This document shows, in pieces, positions 43,499-52,184 of a DNA stretch of 64,000 nt (its first letter is position 1; each line of letters opens with the position of its first letter). The DNA lies in contig NZ_JAQAGY010000026.1 in NCBI RefSeq assembly GCF_027533645.1, positions 1-64,000 on the forward strand, read 5' to 3'. The notes beneath the pieces were generated by a model. That model saw only the letters and a list, made by a program, of their open reading frames with translations. It had not been told where the DNA came from and did no database searches. Source of the DNA: Paenibacillus caseinilyticus (GTDB taxonomy: Bacteria > Bacillota > Bacilli > Paenibacillales > NBRC-103111). The position numbers and the translations under genes were made by a program.

Positions 43499-44844
43499 GG
43501 GGCTTCCTCCTCTCCAAGATCCATCCATGGGTAATCGTCTTCTTCGCTGAACACGCTCCTGCGGCGTTCCTCCTCCGAGAGCGGGGAGCGGTCCGGCCAC
43601 ATGCCGGCCTGGCGCATCAGATCGGCCGGGGAATCCGGCCAGAGGCCCAGACCGGAGATATTCAGCATATATTTGTAATGCAGATAAGGAGATCTCTCGA
43701 TCGTCTGCAGCACGCGTGCGCGCATCCACTCCCAAGGTCCGGCCTCATAGGCATAAGCGAGGGCCGACAAATGGCTGAGCCGCGAGATATAGCGGGCTCT
43801 GGGCCGGCGCACCTTCTCGTACCAGGACAACCCGGCAGGGGAGCCGCCGGTGCGCCGCTTGAGCCAGACGAGCAGCGAACCGAGGACGTCGGCGTCCTGG
43901 ATCGCCATATTCATCCCTTCGCCGGCCATCGGATGCACGTTGTGGGCCGCATCGCCGAGGATCGCCATATTCCCCGACACATAACGGTCCGCATGGGAGC
44001 GGAAGGGGATCATGAGCTGGATTTTGCGCCACTCCGTAATCTGCTGGACATAGCCGCCGAGCTCCGGGAGCAGGGAGAGGTATTCCCGGTAGAACGCCTG
44101 GAGCCCCTGGCTGCGCATCGTTTGGTATTCCTCGGGCTTGATGAGCAGGACGGTGCGGACCAGTCCATCCGGCAGAGGGAACAGGCCGAGGAACCGGCCG
44201 CCCCGGGAGAGGATCAGCGAGTCGTCGAGCGAGGGCGGCGAAGGGAACGAGACGGTGAGAAAATGATGGTTATACCCGCTGCGGCTCATCTTGGCGCCCA
44301 TCTGCTCCCGTGTAGGCGAAGTGCGGCCTTCCGCGCCGACGAAGTAATCCGCCTGGATGCGCTCGGGCCCGTCCGGCGTGTCGACGAGCGCCTCCTCCGC
44401 TAGGCCCGAGGCCCCTTGGACGAGCCCCGTGCACTTGCCCGGACGCAGCAGCTTGACCCGTCCGGTACGCAGCGCCCGCTCCTGCAGGCAGCTCTTCAGC
44501 TTCTCGTGGGGCACCATGAGCGCATAGTTGTAAGGGGCGCCGAGCACCGCGTAATGGAACCGGATCTCAGAATGGAGCACCGGACTTTCCTCTTGGGGTG
44601 CCGTCTCCTCCAGCTCCCTCATGTGGATGGTATGTACCTTTCTTCCGGTCTGCAGCAGGTCGTCAAGAGCCCCGAGCTTGTCCAGGATGGCCAGGCTTTT
44701 GGGCTGCAGAAGTTCCCCCTTGTAGAGGGAGAGCGGACCGCGGCTCTGCTCCGCCAGGACGACAGAGAGGCCGTCCTGCGCCAGAAGGAGAGCGAGCGTC
44801 AGACCGGCCACACCGCCGCCGGAGATGAATACGTCACTGCGCAA
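43495..44844 (-). CDS. FAD-dependent aromatic-type monooxygenase (UbiH/PHBH-like)
   Basis: 449 aa from TTG 44844, which has a perfect AAGGAGGT 8 nt upstream; an in-frame ATG at 44874 would place that site inside the gene. FAD-binding motifs: GGGVAGLTLALLLAQDGLSVVLAEQ near the N-terminus, a DYFVGAEGRTSPTRE segment (DG-like motif), and the GD motif AILGDAAHNVHPMAGEGMNMAIQDA. Enzymes of this class hydroxylate aromatic or quinone-like substrates using NAD(P)H and O2. It is the first gene of a two-gene unit with the methyltransferase. Confidence 0.9.
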   Translation of the reverse strand: MRSDVFISGGGVAGLTLALLLAQDGLSVVLAEQSRGPLSLYKGELLQPKSLAILDKLGALDDLLQTGRKVHTIHMRELEETAPQEESPVLHSEIRFHYAVLGAPYNYALMVPHEKLKSCLQERALRTGRVKLLRPGKCTGLVQGASGLAEEALVDTPDGPERIQADYFVGAEGRTSPTREQMGAKMSRSGYNHHFLTVSFPSPPSLDDSLILSRGGRFLGLFPLPDGLVRTVLLIKPEEYQTMRSQGLQAFYREYLSLLPELGGYVQQITEWRKIQLMIPFRSHADRYVSGNMAILGDAAHNVHPMAGEGMNMAIQDADVLGSLLVWLKRRTGGSPAGLSWYEKVRRPRARYISRLSHLSALAYAYEAGPWEWMRARVLQTIERSPYLHYKYMLNISGLGLWPDSPADLMRQAGMWPDRSPLSEEERRRSVFSEEDDYPWMDLGEEEAP

Positions 44845-44933
44845 AGCGCGCACCTCCTTCGGGCTGCAGTCCATGCTGCAGTGTACAAGATCTTACTCAA
44901 AAATACCCGTTGGCCGCGTCTGCGAAACGACAA

Positions 44934-44955
44934 CCCTATACAAACCTTATACAAT
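44934..44955. promoter_or_regulatory. Paired 11-bp direct repeats in a divergent intergenic region
   Basis: CCCTATACAAA (44934-44944) and CCTTATACAAT (44945-44955) are adjacent, one helical turn apart, between the divergent monooxygenase and DUF2935 genes. They contain -10-like TATACA and may be a regulator site or overlapping promoter elements. Nothing else is evident in 44845-45148. Confidence 0.35.
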
Positions 44956-45148
44956 GTTAGAGGCCCAAGGGCTGCGGAAGGGCAGGGGTGTACTATTTGT
45001 TCATTATCGGCGCATAGAGTAGAAACGATACTGGGGATGCATTCGAAGGAGCTCGCAGCAGGAAGTTCAGGCAGGAGTAGAAGGGACAGGCGCCTGCCGG
45101 AGGATGGCGGACCCGAAACGGTGTGAGGACAAAGGAGGCAATGCAGGG

Positions 45149-45979
45149 ATGAACGGAGGAGCGGAACTGACCGCATGGGAAGAGCATCTGTTCTGGCTGG
45201 AAATTCTACAGGATCATGCGTATTTTGTAAGAGACGGGTTATCGGCTGAGGCACGGGACGAGGTAGAAGCGGCCAGGTGGTATATCGCGGCCTTCGAGCA
45301 GCGGATCGGCGAACTGTTGGGACTGAGCCCGGAGCTCGGGCCCTCCTCCCCGCAGATGATGGCATTCGCGTCAGCCGTACTGCCGCTCGCAGAAGGCTAT
45401 TACCGCTTCGAAGGACGGCTGCAGAGCCTGCGGATCGACAACGAGCTCATCGTGAACTTGACGCCTACGTATTTTAACGGGACGCTGAACGAGAATCAGG
45501 AGTACTTGCGCCAGCTGGCAGCCCTCAGGGAAGGGCGGCTGGCCGAACCGCTGCCGCTGTGGTCGCTGCTCGATCTGTGGCTGGAAGACCAACTCGGACA
45601 TGCCGTGCTTCTGCGAAATATCGTCGATCCGATCGAACTGGGCGTCTTGGCGCAGACGGATGCTTATATCGACAAGTTCCAGGCGTTCATCCTCCAGAAC
45701 CACCATATTCGCGGCTACCTGAGATTCTCGCCTCCGGGAATGCCCCGCCAACGGCTGCTTGCCTCCGATGTCGGGCAGGCGGCGATCGCCATGAATGGCT
45801 TCATCCTGGGCGTCATTGCGCGCTATAAGGCGAAGCAGGTCATGAACCGCACGACGCTCCGGTTCCTGGAGCACCATCTGCCGGAGACATGCTACTTTGT
45901 GCGCAAGCTCAGCCGGTATGCACCGGAGATCGCCGAAGAGGCCCGCACCTGCTCCATCCGGAGAGTTATGGGCCCTTGA
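45149..45979 (+). CDS. DUF2935 family protein
   Basis: 276 aa. ATG 45149 has AAAGGAGG 10 nt upstream. All-helical, with two related halves each carrying conserved His and Glu (EEHLFWLEILQDHAYFVRDGLS near the N-terminus; LEDQLGHAVLLRN and FLEHHLPETCYFVRKLSRYAPEI towards the C-terminus), the pattern of DUF2935 four-helix bundles proposed to bind metal. The function is unknown. Its 3' end is only 39 bp from the convergent deacetylase gene and no terminator is visible between them. Confidence 0.85.
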   Translation: MNGGAELTAWEEHLFWLEILQDHAYFVRDGLSAEARDEVEAARWYIAAFEQRIGELLGLSPELGPSSPQMMAFASAVLPLAEGYYRFEGRLQSLRIDNELIVNLTPTYFNGTLNENQEYLRQLAALREGRLAEPLPLWSLLDLWLEDQLGHAVLLRNIVDPIELGVLAQTDAYIDKFQAFILQNHHIRGYLRFSPPGMPRQRLLASDVGQAAIAMNGFILGVIARYKAKQVMNRTTLRFLEHHLPETCYFVRKLSRYAPEIAEEARTCSIRRVMGP

Positions 45980-46018
45980 AGTGACGGACGCTTGTGTGGA
46001 GGCCGGGCCGCCCTCGCG

Positions 46019-46879
46019 TCACGGAGCCGGCCGGATAACACGCTGCTGGATCGTGAGGTCGAGCTTCCGGGGATCCATCTCCGGATTGCCGGCATTGATG
46101 CGTGGAATGGCCAGCGGATCATCGGACCGGGCAGCCATCTCGCTCACGATGGTGAACGCATACCGGAAGCCGGTATCGGAGAGAATCTTCTGCGTCAGAG
46201 GCGTATAGATGCCGTAAGGATAGGCGAAGGTATCTCCCGCGCCTTCCCGGCCGTACAGGGCTGCGAGCCGCTGGGCACAAGCGGCGGTGTCTTGGCGTAC
46301 CCGGTTCTCGGCTTCTTCGGCCGTTTCCATTCCTCCGCCCGGGAGGGGCAGCCTGCCGGTCAGCGCAGCGGTTTTGCCTTCTTTGTAGTGAAGGGCATTC
46401 GTATGGCACTGGATATCGATCCGGCCCGGCATCTCCTGAAGCATCTCCCGGATTTCTTCCCGGGAGAGGGCGGGGATGGAAGGGGCGAGAGGTGCGTCGA
46501 GATCCTTCGAGATGATGAAGTTGACCGCAGGCACGTCCAGCTCCCGCAGCACGGGATAAGCGTAATCATGGAAGCTTTTGTATCCGTCGTCGAAGGTGAC
46601 GAGCACGGCCTTGGGCGGTACCGGACCGCCTGCGCGGAACTTCTTGAACTCTGAGAGCGAGATGAAGTGATAGCCGCGCGACTGCAAGTAGCTGAGCTGC
46701 TCCCGGAACAAGGCGGTGCTGACCGTACTGGAGCTCAGATCCGTGTCGTGGACATGATGATACATAAGTACGGCTACCTGATCTTGGTAGGTTGGGGCGC
46801 TCCTCGGGAACAGCGTATCGTAACCGGAGTAGAGCATGACGGCGAGCAGCAGGCAGGCCATCAGGATTCGGGTAGGCAT
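46019..46879 (-). CDS. Polysaccharide deacetylase, PgaB/IcaB-like subtype
   Basis: 286 aa from ATG 46879 with GGAGA at proper spacing. A signal anchor near the N-terminus (ILMACLLLAVMLYSGY) is followed by the CE4 NodB domain: VLMYHHV, motif 1 TFDDGYKS, motif 2 CHTNALH (HTxxxH, as in IcaB/PgaB rather than HTxxH), and DTFAYPYG. It would remove N-acetyl groups from a surface polysaccharide or peptidoglycan outside the membrane. It stands alone, without a pga/ica locus around it. Confidence 0.88.
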   Translation of the reverse strand: MPTRILMACLLLAVMLYSGYDTLFPRSAPTYQDQVAVLMYHHVHDTDLSSSTVSTALFREQLSYLQSRGYHFISLSEFKKFRAGGPVPPKAVLVTFDDGYKSFHDYAYPVLRELDVPAVNFIISKDLDAPLAPSIPALSREEIREMLQEMPGRIDIQCHTNALHYKEGKTAALTGRLPLPGGGMETAEEAENRVRQDTAACAQRLAALYGREGAGDTFAYPYGIYTPLTQKILSDTGFRYAFTIVSEMAARSDDPLAIPRINAGNPEMDPRKLDLTIQQRVIRPAP

Positions 46880-47258
46880 GAAAGACAATCTCCAATCGTA
46901 TAGCCGGTTCGCGCCGGCATAGGGGTGATGGGCAGAGGAAGGGCGGCAGAGTACGGCTAAGGAATAACAAGAGCGTGCCCCCCATTGTGCCAAATGAAAG
47001 AATGGGAATAAGGAAGAACTTGAACCTTGGGCAGCAGCTCCGACCTTAGCGCGGCAAAAGAGCCTATAGTCAGTTATAGCGATTCCGGCGGCGGAATTCA
47101 AGCGGAGCGGCAAAGTCCGGTCGATTCAGGCTTTTCTCTACGGGAGAAGGGATAGCAAGGGGGCCGATACGAACGAGGATCATCCGTATCTTCTACGGGA
47201 TCAAAGGTTCATAGGGCGAATGGTTGCTGCGGCGAAATAGGAACGGGGAATCACGCGA

Positions 47259-47289
47259 AGAGGCCGGTTCTATGGAGAACCGGCCTCTG
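47259..47289 (-). terminator. Terminator after the GNAT acetyltransferase gene
   Basis: A perfect 13-bp stem (47259-47271 with 47276-47288) around ATGG, 19 nt beyond the minus-strand stop; the U tract is weak. The rest of 46880-47258 holds no gene that I can support. Confidence 0.65.
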
Positions 47290-47306
47290 GCGTTGCGGCG
47301 CCGCAT

Positions 47307-48431
47307 CTAAATATAATTCAATCCGTTCACATTCGGAAGCGGCAGCGCCGGCAGCAGCAGGGCGCTGCGGGCCTCCGGTTCCAAGGAGCCCGGATCGAAC
47401 AGCTCACGGACAAGCTCGCCCTGCGTCAGCACCGTTTCGGCACCGCCGTCGCCCGTCAGACGGTACTGTCCATCCTCCATGAGGCTGACGGATGGCAGCG
47501 GCGTCTCTCCCCAATAAGGGGCCGCTTGCTGCAGCAGGCGCTGCGCATTCACCAAATACAAGGTGCCGCCGTTCGTCCCGCTTACGGGCCGGAGGCCGGT
47601 ATCGCCGAGCAGACGGAGCAGCGCCTCTTCGTGCCACGCAGCGGTGACATCCAAGGCTTGAAGCCCGAAGCGCCCGACGGCTGCCGCGAGCAGCAGAGCG
47701 ACGCCCTCGGGGCTGCCGCCCCATTCGACCGCGAATGGGTTCTTCCGGCCGGCTGCCGTACCGGGCACCGCGAATATGGCATAGGCAGCCAGCGAGCCGT
47801 CCTGCCGCCGTGCGGTCAGCGTGCGATGCGTTAGCTTGAAGCAGCCGGCGTAGGCCTCCGCAGCGAGCAGGCGCGGCAGGTCGGTGACGCTCTGCTCATA
47901 GGCGACACAGCGGGCTGCCGCCAGTTCGTGCATGGCCGGCAGGTCGGCCGGCTGCAGTTCACCCGGGAGCAGCGGCTCTGCGGCGGAGCGTGCCTGGAGC
48001 CGCTCGGCCGCCGCCGCATCCAGCGTGAAGCGCTCCGTATGCCCGAACGGATAGCAGTGGGCCCGCGTGTACAGGGAACGATCCCCCGAGATGAAGAGCA
48101 GGGAGGCGCCAGCGGCCTCCGCGTGCGCTTTGCATAGAGCGAGCAGCCGGCTTCCGATCCCTTGGCCCCGCGCCGCCTCATGCGTGCACACGGCACCCAT
48201 CGAGAAGACCCGCAGACGTGCCGGGCCAATGCGTACGACCCCTGGCGCCATGCCCATGAAGGCCACAAGCTGTCCCTCCTGCGTGAACGCCCCATAAGAG
48301 TGGCCTATCCCTGGGGTGAAGAGATCGGGGAAAGCGTCGCCCATGGACGATTGCTCCCCGTCCCGGAATATGCTGTCGGCCAGCCGTGCGGCTTCAGCCA
48401 ATTCGTGTGATTGAACCAATCGCAGGTCCAT
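47307..48431 (-). CDS. GNAT family N-acetyltransferase, two-domain type
   Basis: 374 aa; the ATG has CTAGGAGG upstream. The N-terminal GNAT domain has the acetyl-CoA loop EAARGQGIGSRLL (about residues 88-100) and LFISGDRSLYTRAHCYPFG. The C-terminal half (YAIFAVPGTAAG..., ALLLAAAVGRFG) resembles a second, degenerate acetyltransferase-like fold, so the protein is of Eis-like size. It lies 37 bp after ridA on the same strand and may belong to the D-amino-acid unit. Acetylation of an amino compound is likely; the acceptor is unknown. Confidence 0.85.
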   Translation of the reverse strand: MDLRLVQSHELAEAARLADSIFRDGEQSSMGDAFPDLFTPGIGHSYGAFTQEGQLVAFMGMAPGVVRIGPARLRVFSMGAVCTHEAARGQGIGSRLLALCKAHAEAAGASLLFISGDRSLYTRAHCYPFGHTERFTLDAAAAERLQARSAAEPLLPGELQPADLPAMHELAAARCVAYEQSVTDLPRLLAAEAYAGCFKLTHRTLTARRQDGSLAAYAIFAVPGTAAGRKNPFAVEWGGSPEGVALLLAAAVGRFGLQALDVTAAWHEEALLRLLGDTGLRPVSGTNGGTLYLVNAQRLLQQAAPYWGETPLPSVSLMEDGQYRLTGDGGAETVLTQGELVRELFDPGSLEPEARSALLLPALPLPNVNGLNYI

Positions 48432-48468
48432 TGCGGTGTCCTCCTAGAGTGGGGATGGGATCAACTGG

Positions 48469-48933
48469 TTAGTCGCGGATTTCCGCGATGACTTCGATTT
48501 CGACCGGCGTGTGGAACGGCAGCTCGCTGGTTCCGATCGCCGAACGCGCGTGCTTGCCCCTCTCGCCGAATACATCCACGAGCAGATTCGAGGCGCCGTT
48601 CATGACGTAAGGCTGGTCCGCGAAGCCTGGAGCGGAGTTCACGAAGCCGAGGAGCTTCACGATCCGCTCGACCCGGTCCAGATCGCCGAGGTAGCCCTTC
48701 ATGACGGCGAGGCAGTTGATGATCGTCTGGCGGGCGGCTTCCTGGCCCTGCTCGATGGTCACGTCCAGGCCGAGCTTGCCGCTGTACATCAGTTCGCCGT
48801 CGATCCGGCAGTCTTGGCCGGAGAGGTAGATCAGGTTCCCGGTACGGCTGCAGGGAATATAGGTGAAGCGCGGTTCAGGGGACGGGGGAAGGACAATGCC
48901 GAGCTCTTGCAGACGCTGTTCGATTTTGGACAT
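48469..48933 (-). CDS. RidA/YjgF-family enamine/imine deaminase
   Basis: 154 aa from ATG 48933 with GGAGGTG upstream. It is longer than housekeeping RidA (about 125 aa) and of the YjgF-like subgroup with segments NLIYLSGQDC, GQEAARQTIINCLAVMKGYLGDLDRVERIVKLLGFVNSAPGF, and RSAIGTSELPFHTPVEIEVIAEIRD; the catalytic Arg seen in RidA (R-x-A region) has its counterpart in the SAIGTSELP context. RidA proteins hydrolyse 2-aminoacrylate and related imines made by PLP dehydratases, which fits the D-serine dehydratase/D-threonine aldolase-like gene upstream. Confidence 0.88.
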   Translation of the reverse strand: MSKIEQRLQELGIVLPPSPEPRFTYIPCSRTGNLIYLSGQDCRIDGELMYSGKLGLDVTIEQGQEAARQTIINCLAVMKGYLGDLDRVERIVKLLGFVNSAPGFADQPYVMNGASNLLVDVFGERGKHARSAIGTSELPFHTPVEIEVIAEIRD

Positions 48934-49124
48934 GGTGGAGCACCTCCATAGGTTGATTGGTGTAGGATACAAGGCTAACAGAAAGACAGGTAAGTAACGG
49001 TGCGATGACAGGACCGGCGTGAGGCCGGGTAGATCGCTGCGGTAGACACACCGGTTCATGGGGGACAGCGGATCGCTTAAGCTAAGAATATAAGGCATGC
49101 AGGCTGCTGCTGGCCCTGGCCCGG

Positions 49125-49158
49125 CATACGGCAGATGACATACGACATACGGCAGATG
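49125..49158. repeat. Two exact 13-bp direct repeats, 21 bp apart
   Basis: CATACGGCAGATG at 49125-49137 and again at 49146-49158, with a partial ACATACG between, in the 364-bp gap between ridA and the deacylase gene. They may be a regulator site for ridA or a small duplication. Nothing else is supported in 48934-49297. Confidence 0.5.
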
Positions 49159-49297
49159 CAGGCGAGTGTGCGCCTCAGGCAGCGTCCAGGTAACGCCTAT
49201 GCCGGGTACTGCGGTACGGCCAGCGGGCTGCCCTCTTAGGCAAGCGGCCTCAGCATGCGGATCCTTACGGAAAGGCGCTTTCTGTGCATGCTTGCTC

Positions 49298-50902
49298 CTA
49301 GTGCGAGCAGCAGGAAGACGCGCGGATGAGGCTCCCGGCCCGGGCCTGGGTGTGCGTTCCGTTCTGCAGCGTCGGGCTGCCGGCTACAATCACGTGGGAG
49401 ATCCCGTCCGGATATTGGCGCGGGTCCTGGTATGTCGCCCGGTCCTGGATCGTATCCGGATCGAAGACGGTGACATCCGCCGCATAGCCGGGAACGAGCA
49501 GCCCGCGTTTGCCCAGCTTGAAGCGCTGTACCGGGAAGGAGGTTACCTTGCGGACCGCCTGCTCCAAGGACAGGCACCGCTCCTCCCGCACATATTTGGC
49601 GAACAGCCGGGGGAAGGTGCCGTACAGCCGCGGATGGGGCTTGCCCGTCTCGCAGGTGAGGCTGTCGGAGGCGATCAGCGACTTATCGTACCGCACCACT
49701 TCCCGCACATCGTCATCCGACATGTGGAAGTACACGATGGAGATGCGCCCTTCTTCCTCGAGGAGCAGATCCATCATCGCCTCCGCCGGAGCAAGCCCTC
49801 TCGACTGCGCAATGTCGGCGATGGAGCGGCCTTCGAGCGCGCGGCCCGCTTCCGTGTGCATGGCGGAGAGCACGACGCTCTCCCAGCCGGTGGAGCAGAC
49901 GAGGTTGTCCCAGGACTCCTGCTCCTCCGCCAGCTCCCCATGGATGCGCTTACGCAGCGTCGGGTCGCGGAATGCCTCCAGCGCGCCCTCGATCCCGCGC
50001 TCCAGCACCCATGGCGGCAGCACCGTCGTCAGCGTAGTGGAGCCGGCGGCATAAGGATACACGTCGCAGGTGACGTCGAGGCCGCGTGAGCGTGCCCGCT
50101 CGATCTCTTCCATCGCTTCGAGCACCTGCCCCCAGCTGCGGCGCCCTGCCGCTTTCAAGTGCGAGATATGCAGCGGCACGCCGGCCCGCTCGGCGATCCA
50201 GATCACCTCGCGCACCGAAGGGAGCAGGGAGCTGCCTTCGCCGCGGATATGGGTCGAGAACAGGCCGCCGTAGCGGGGCAGTACGGAGCACAGCTCCGCG
50301 AGCTCCTCCTTCGACGTGTAGCTGCCAGGCGCGTACAGCAGGCCGATCGACAGGCCTATCGCCCCTGCCTGCATGCCTTCGGCGAGCAGCTGCTTCATGC
50401 GTTCGAGCTCCGGCGGCGTCGCCGGGCGGTTGTCGAAGTCCATGACGGCGATGCGCAGCGCACCGTGGGCCGCATAGGTGGCCACGTGGCTCGACGGGCC
50501 CGAGCGGGCCAAGGTATCCATATAGCCGGGGAGCGTCTCCCACGGCCAGGCCCAGTCCGTGCGCCCGAGGACCGGCTGCACGTAGCTCTGGAGCAGCTCG
50601 GCGCGCTCCGGGACCAGCGGGGCGGGGGCGAGCCCGCAGTTGCCGACGACCTCGGCGGTAACGCCCTGCGAGAGCTTGATCTCGCTGCCGGGATGATCCA
50701 GCAGCATGAGATCGGAGTGGCAGTGCCCGTCGATGAAGCCGGGCGCGATCACCTGCCGGTGCACGTCGATCACGCTGCGTGCCTCCTGGTCGACCCGGCC
50801 GACGGCCGCGATCCGGCCGTCCTTGATGCCTACGTCGCCAAGGAACCAGGGATTCCCGCTGCCGTCGGCGACGCGTCCATTGCGAAGAATGAGATCGAGC
50901 AT
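49298..50902 (-). CDS. N-acyl-D-amino-acid deacylase (D-aminoacylase)
   Basis: 534 aa amidohydrolase-superfamily enzyme: NGRVADGSGNPWFLGDVGIKDGRIAAVG start, metal motif DGHCHSD, GNCG loop, STHIRGEG, and the late ASDSLTCETGKPHPRLYGTFPR segment typical of D-aminoacylase. It hydrolyses N-acyl-D-amino acids to a carboxylate and a D-amino acid in the cytoplasm. The ATG has AAGGAGG upstream. It lies 58 bp after the D-threonine-aldolase-like gene, and the unit begins with a YheO-type regulator, so D-amino-acid scavenging is the likely purpose. Confidence 0.92.
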   Translation of the reverse strand: MLDLILRNGRVADGSGNPWFLGDVGIKDGRIAAVGRVDQEARSVIDVHRQVIAPGFIDGHCHSDLMLLDHPGSEIKLSQGVTAEVVGNCGLAPAPLVPERAELLQSYVQPVLGRTDWAWPWETLPGYMDTLARSGPSSHVATYAAHGALRIAVMDFDNRPATPPELERMKQLLAEGMQAGAIGLSIGLLYAPGSYTSKEELAELCSVLPRYGGLFSTHIRGEGSSLLPSVREVIWIAERAGVPLHISHLKAAGRRSWGQVLEAMEEIERARSRGLDVTCDVYPYAAGSTTLTTVLPPWVLERGIEGALEAFRDPTLRKRIHGELAEEQESWDNLVCSTGWESVVLSAMHTEAGRALEGRSIADIAQSRGLAPAEAMMDLLLEEEGRISIVYFHMSDDDVREVVRYDKSLIASDSLTCETGKPHPRLYGTFPRLFAKYVREERCLSLEQAVRKVTSFPVQRFKLGKRGLLVPGYAADVTVFDPDTIQDRATYQDPRQYPDGISHVIVAGSPTLQNGTHTQARAGSLIRASSCCSH

Positions 50903-50960
50903 GAGTGGTGAGCCTCCTTAGGCTGATGGTCTTCGTATGCAAAGTGCACAGTGTATGCGC

Positions 50961-52184
50961 TTACTCCAGCATGCCGCGCGCCAGTACGGGCTGGGCGGTG
51001 TACCGGCCGTCCTGCCCGCGGAACCAGACGCGGTTGTGCAGGTTCACCGTGGAGCAGATATGGTTCGGCACGAAGTGCAGCACGTCGCCGACCGAGAGCC
51101 CGGCGGCCTGGGCCTCGGGCCCGAGACGCACCATGCCGTGCTCCTCGGTGAGGCGCTCGAGCAGCGCATCCGGCAGCTCGGCCGAGTAGCCGAAGCCCTG
51201 CAGCTGCAGGGGCTGCGTGTTCGGCTGTACATCGGTGGCGAACGTCTTGCTGCCGCCGTCGACGACCGCGAGATCCGGCGCAGGGCGGCTGACCACCGTG
51301 ACGCGCACGCGCCCGGCGCAGTCTTCGAGGCCGCATACGCCGAGGCGGGCCTGCATCCGGTCCTGGTACACGTAGGTGCCGGGCCGGATCTCGGTCACCC
51401 CGGGCACGGCGGCAGCGAACGCGGCGGTCGGCGTGGAGCCGACGCTGACGTCCGCCACCGGCACGCCCGCTTCGCGCAGCCGCTGCGCAAGGTCCGCCAT
51501 CAGGCGGCCTTCCTGCTCGCCGGCGGCAGCGAGGTCGAGCGTCGGCGCTCCGTCCAGCAGCGCGCCGCGGAACGTGTAGATGCCGGTGAGCGTGAGCCCC
51601 GGCAGCGCGGCGATCCGGGCGGCAAGAGCCGGCGCTTCGTCATAGGCGACCCCTGTGCGGCGCAGTCCGGTGTCGATCTCCAGGCGCACGGACAGCGGTG
51701 CGCCGCCGTGCTGTACTGCCGATTCGGACAGCCGGGCAGCCCCTTCGAAGGAGTCGACGCCAAGGATCATCTCCGTGGTGTCATGCAGCGCAAGCGCCCG
51801 GCCGATCTTGCCCGGCGTGACCAGCGGGTAGGCGATGAAGATGCTCGGAATGCCGTGCGCCGCCATGATCTCCGCCTCGGATACCTTGGCTACGGTAATG
51901 CCGACGGCGCCCGTCTCGAGCTGCCGGCGGGCGACCGAAGGCAGCTTGTGGGTCTTGGCGTGCGGCCGCAGGTCCACGCCGAGCTGCCGTGCCGTTGCCG
52001 CCATCGCGGCAATGTTGCGCTCCATGACGGCGGTGTCGATGAGCAGGGAGGGGGTGTCGAGTTCATGCTCTTCCAGAGCGCCCCCCGCCGTATCATAAGC
52101 CGCTTCGTCTGCCGAATGCTCTGCCGGGGCGGCGGGAACGTCGTCCCGCAGGTCGCCGGACTGGTTTTCCTGTGCAGTGCTCAT
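50961..52184 (-). CDS. D-threonine aldolase / D-serine dehydratase-like PLP enzyme
   Basis: 407 aa. The N-terminal about 40 residues are an acidic extension. An alanine-racemase-like PLP barrel follows, with the Schiff-base Lys in RPHAKTHK. The C-terminal D-serine-dehydratase-like domain carries the metal-binding pair in PNHICSTVNLHNRVWF (His and Cys). Family members cleave D-3-hydroxyamino acids (aldolase) or dehydrate D-serine to 2-aminoacrylate and then pyruvate; sequence alone does not decide. The nearby RidA favours an aminoacrylate-forming activity. Its ATG overlaps the regulator's stop by 4 nt. Confidence 0.9.
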   Translation of the reverse strand: MSTAQENQSGDLRDDVPAAPAEHSADEAAYDTAGGALEEHELDTPSLLIDTAVMERNIAAMAATARQLGVDLRPHAKTHKLPSVARRQLETGAVGITVAKVSEAEIMAAHGIPSIFIAYPLVTPGKIGRALALHDTTEMILGVDSFEGAARLSESAVQHGGAPLSVRLEIDTGLRRTGVAYDEAPALAARIAALPGLTLTGIYTFRGALLDGAPTLDLAAAGEQEGRLMADLAQRLREAGVPVADVSVGSTPTAAFAAAVPGVTEIRPGTYVYQDRMQARLGVCGLEDCAGRVRVTVVSRPAPDLAVVDGGSKTFATDVQPNTQPLQLQGFGYSAELPDALLERLTEEHGMVRLGPEAQAAGLSVGDVLHFVPNHICSTVNLHNRVWFRGQDGRYTAQPVLARGMLE

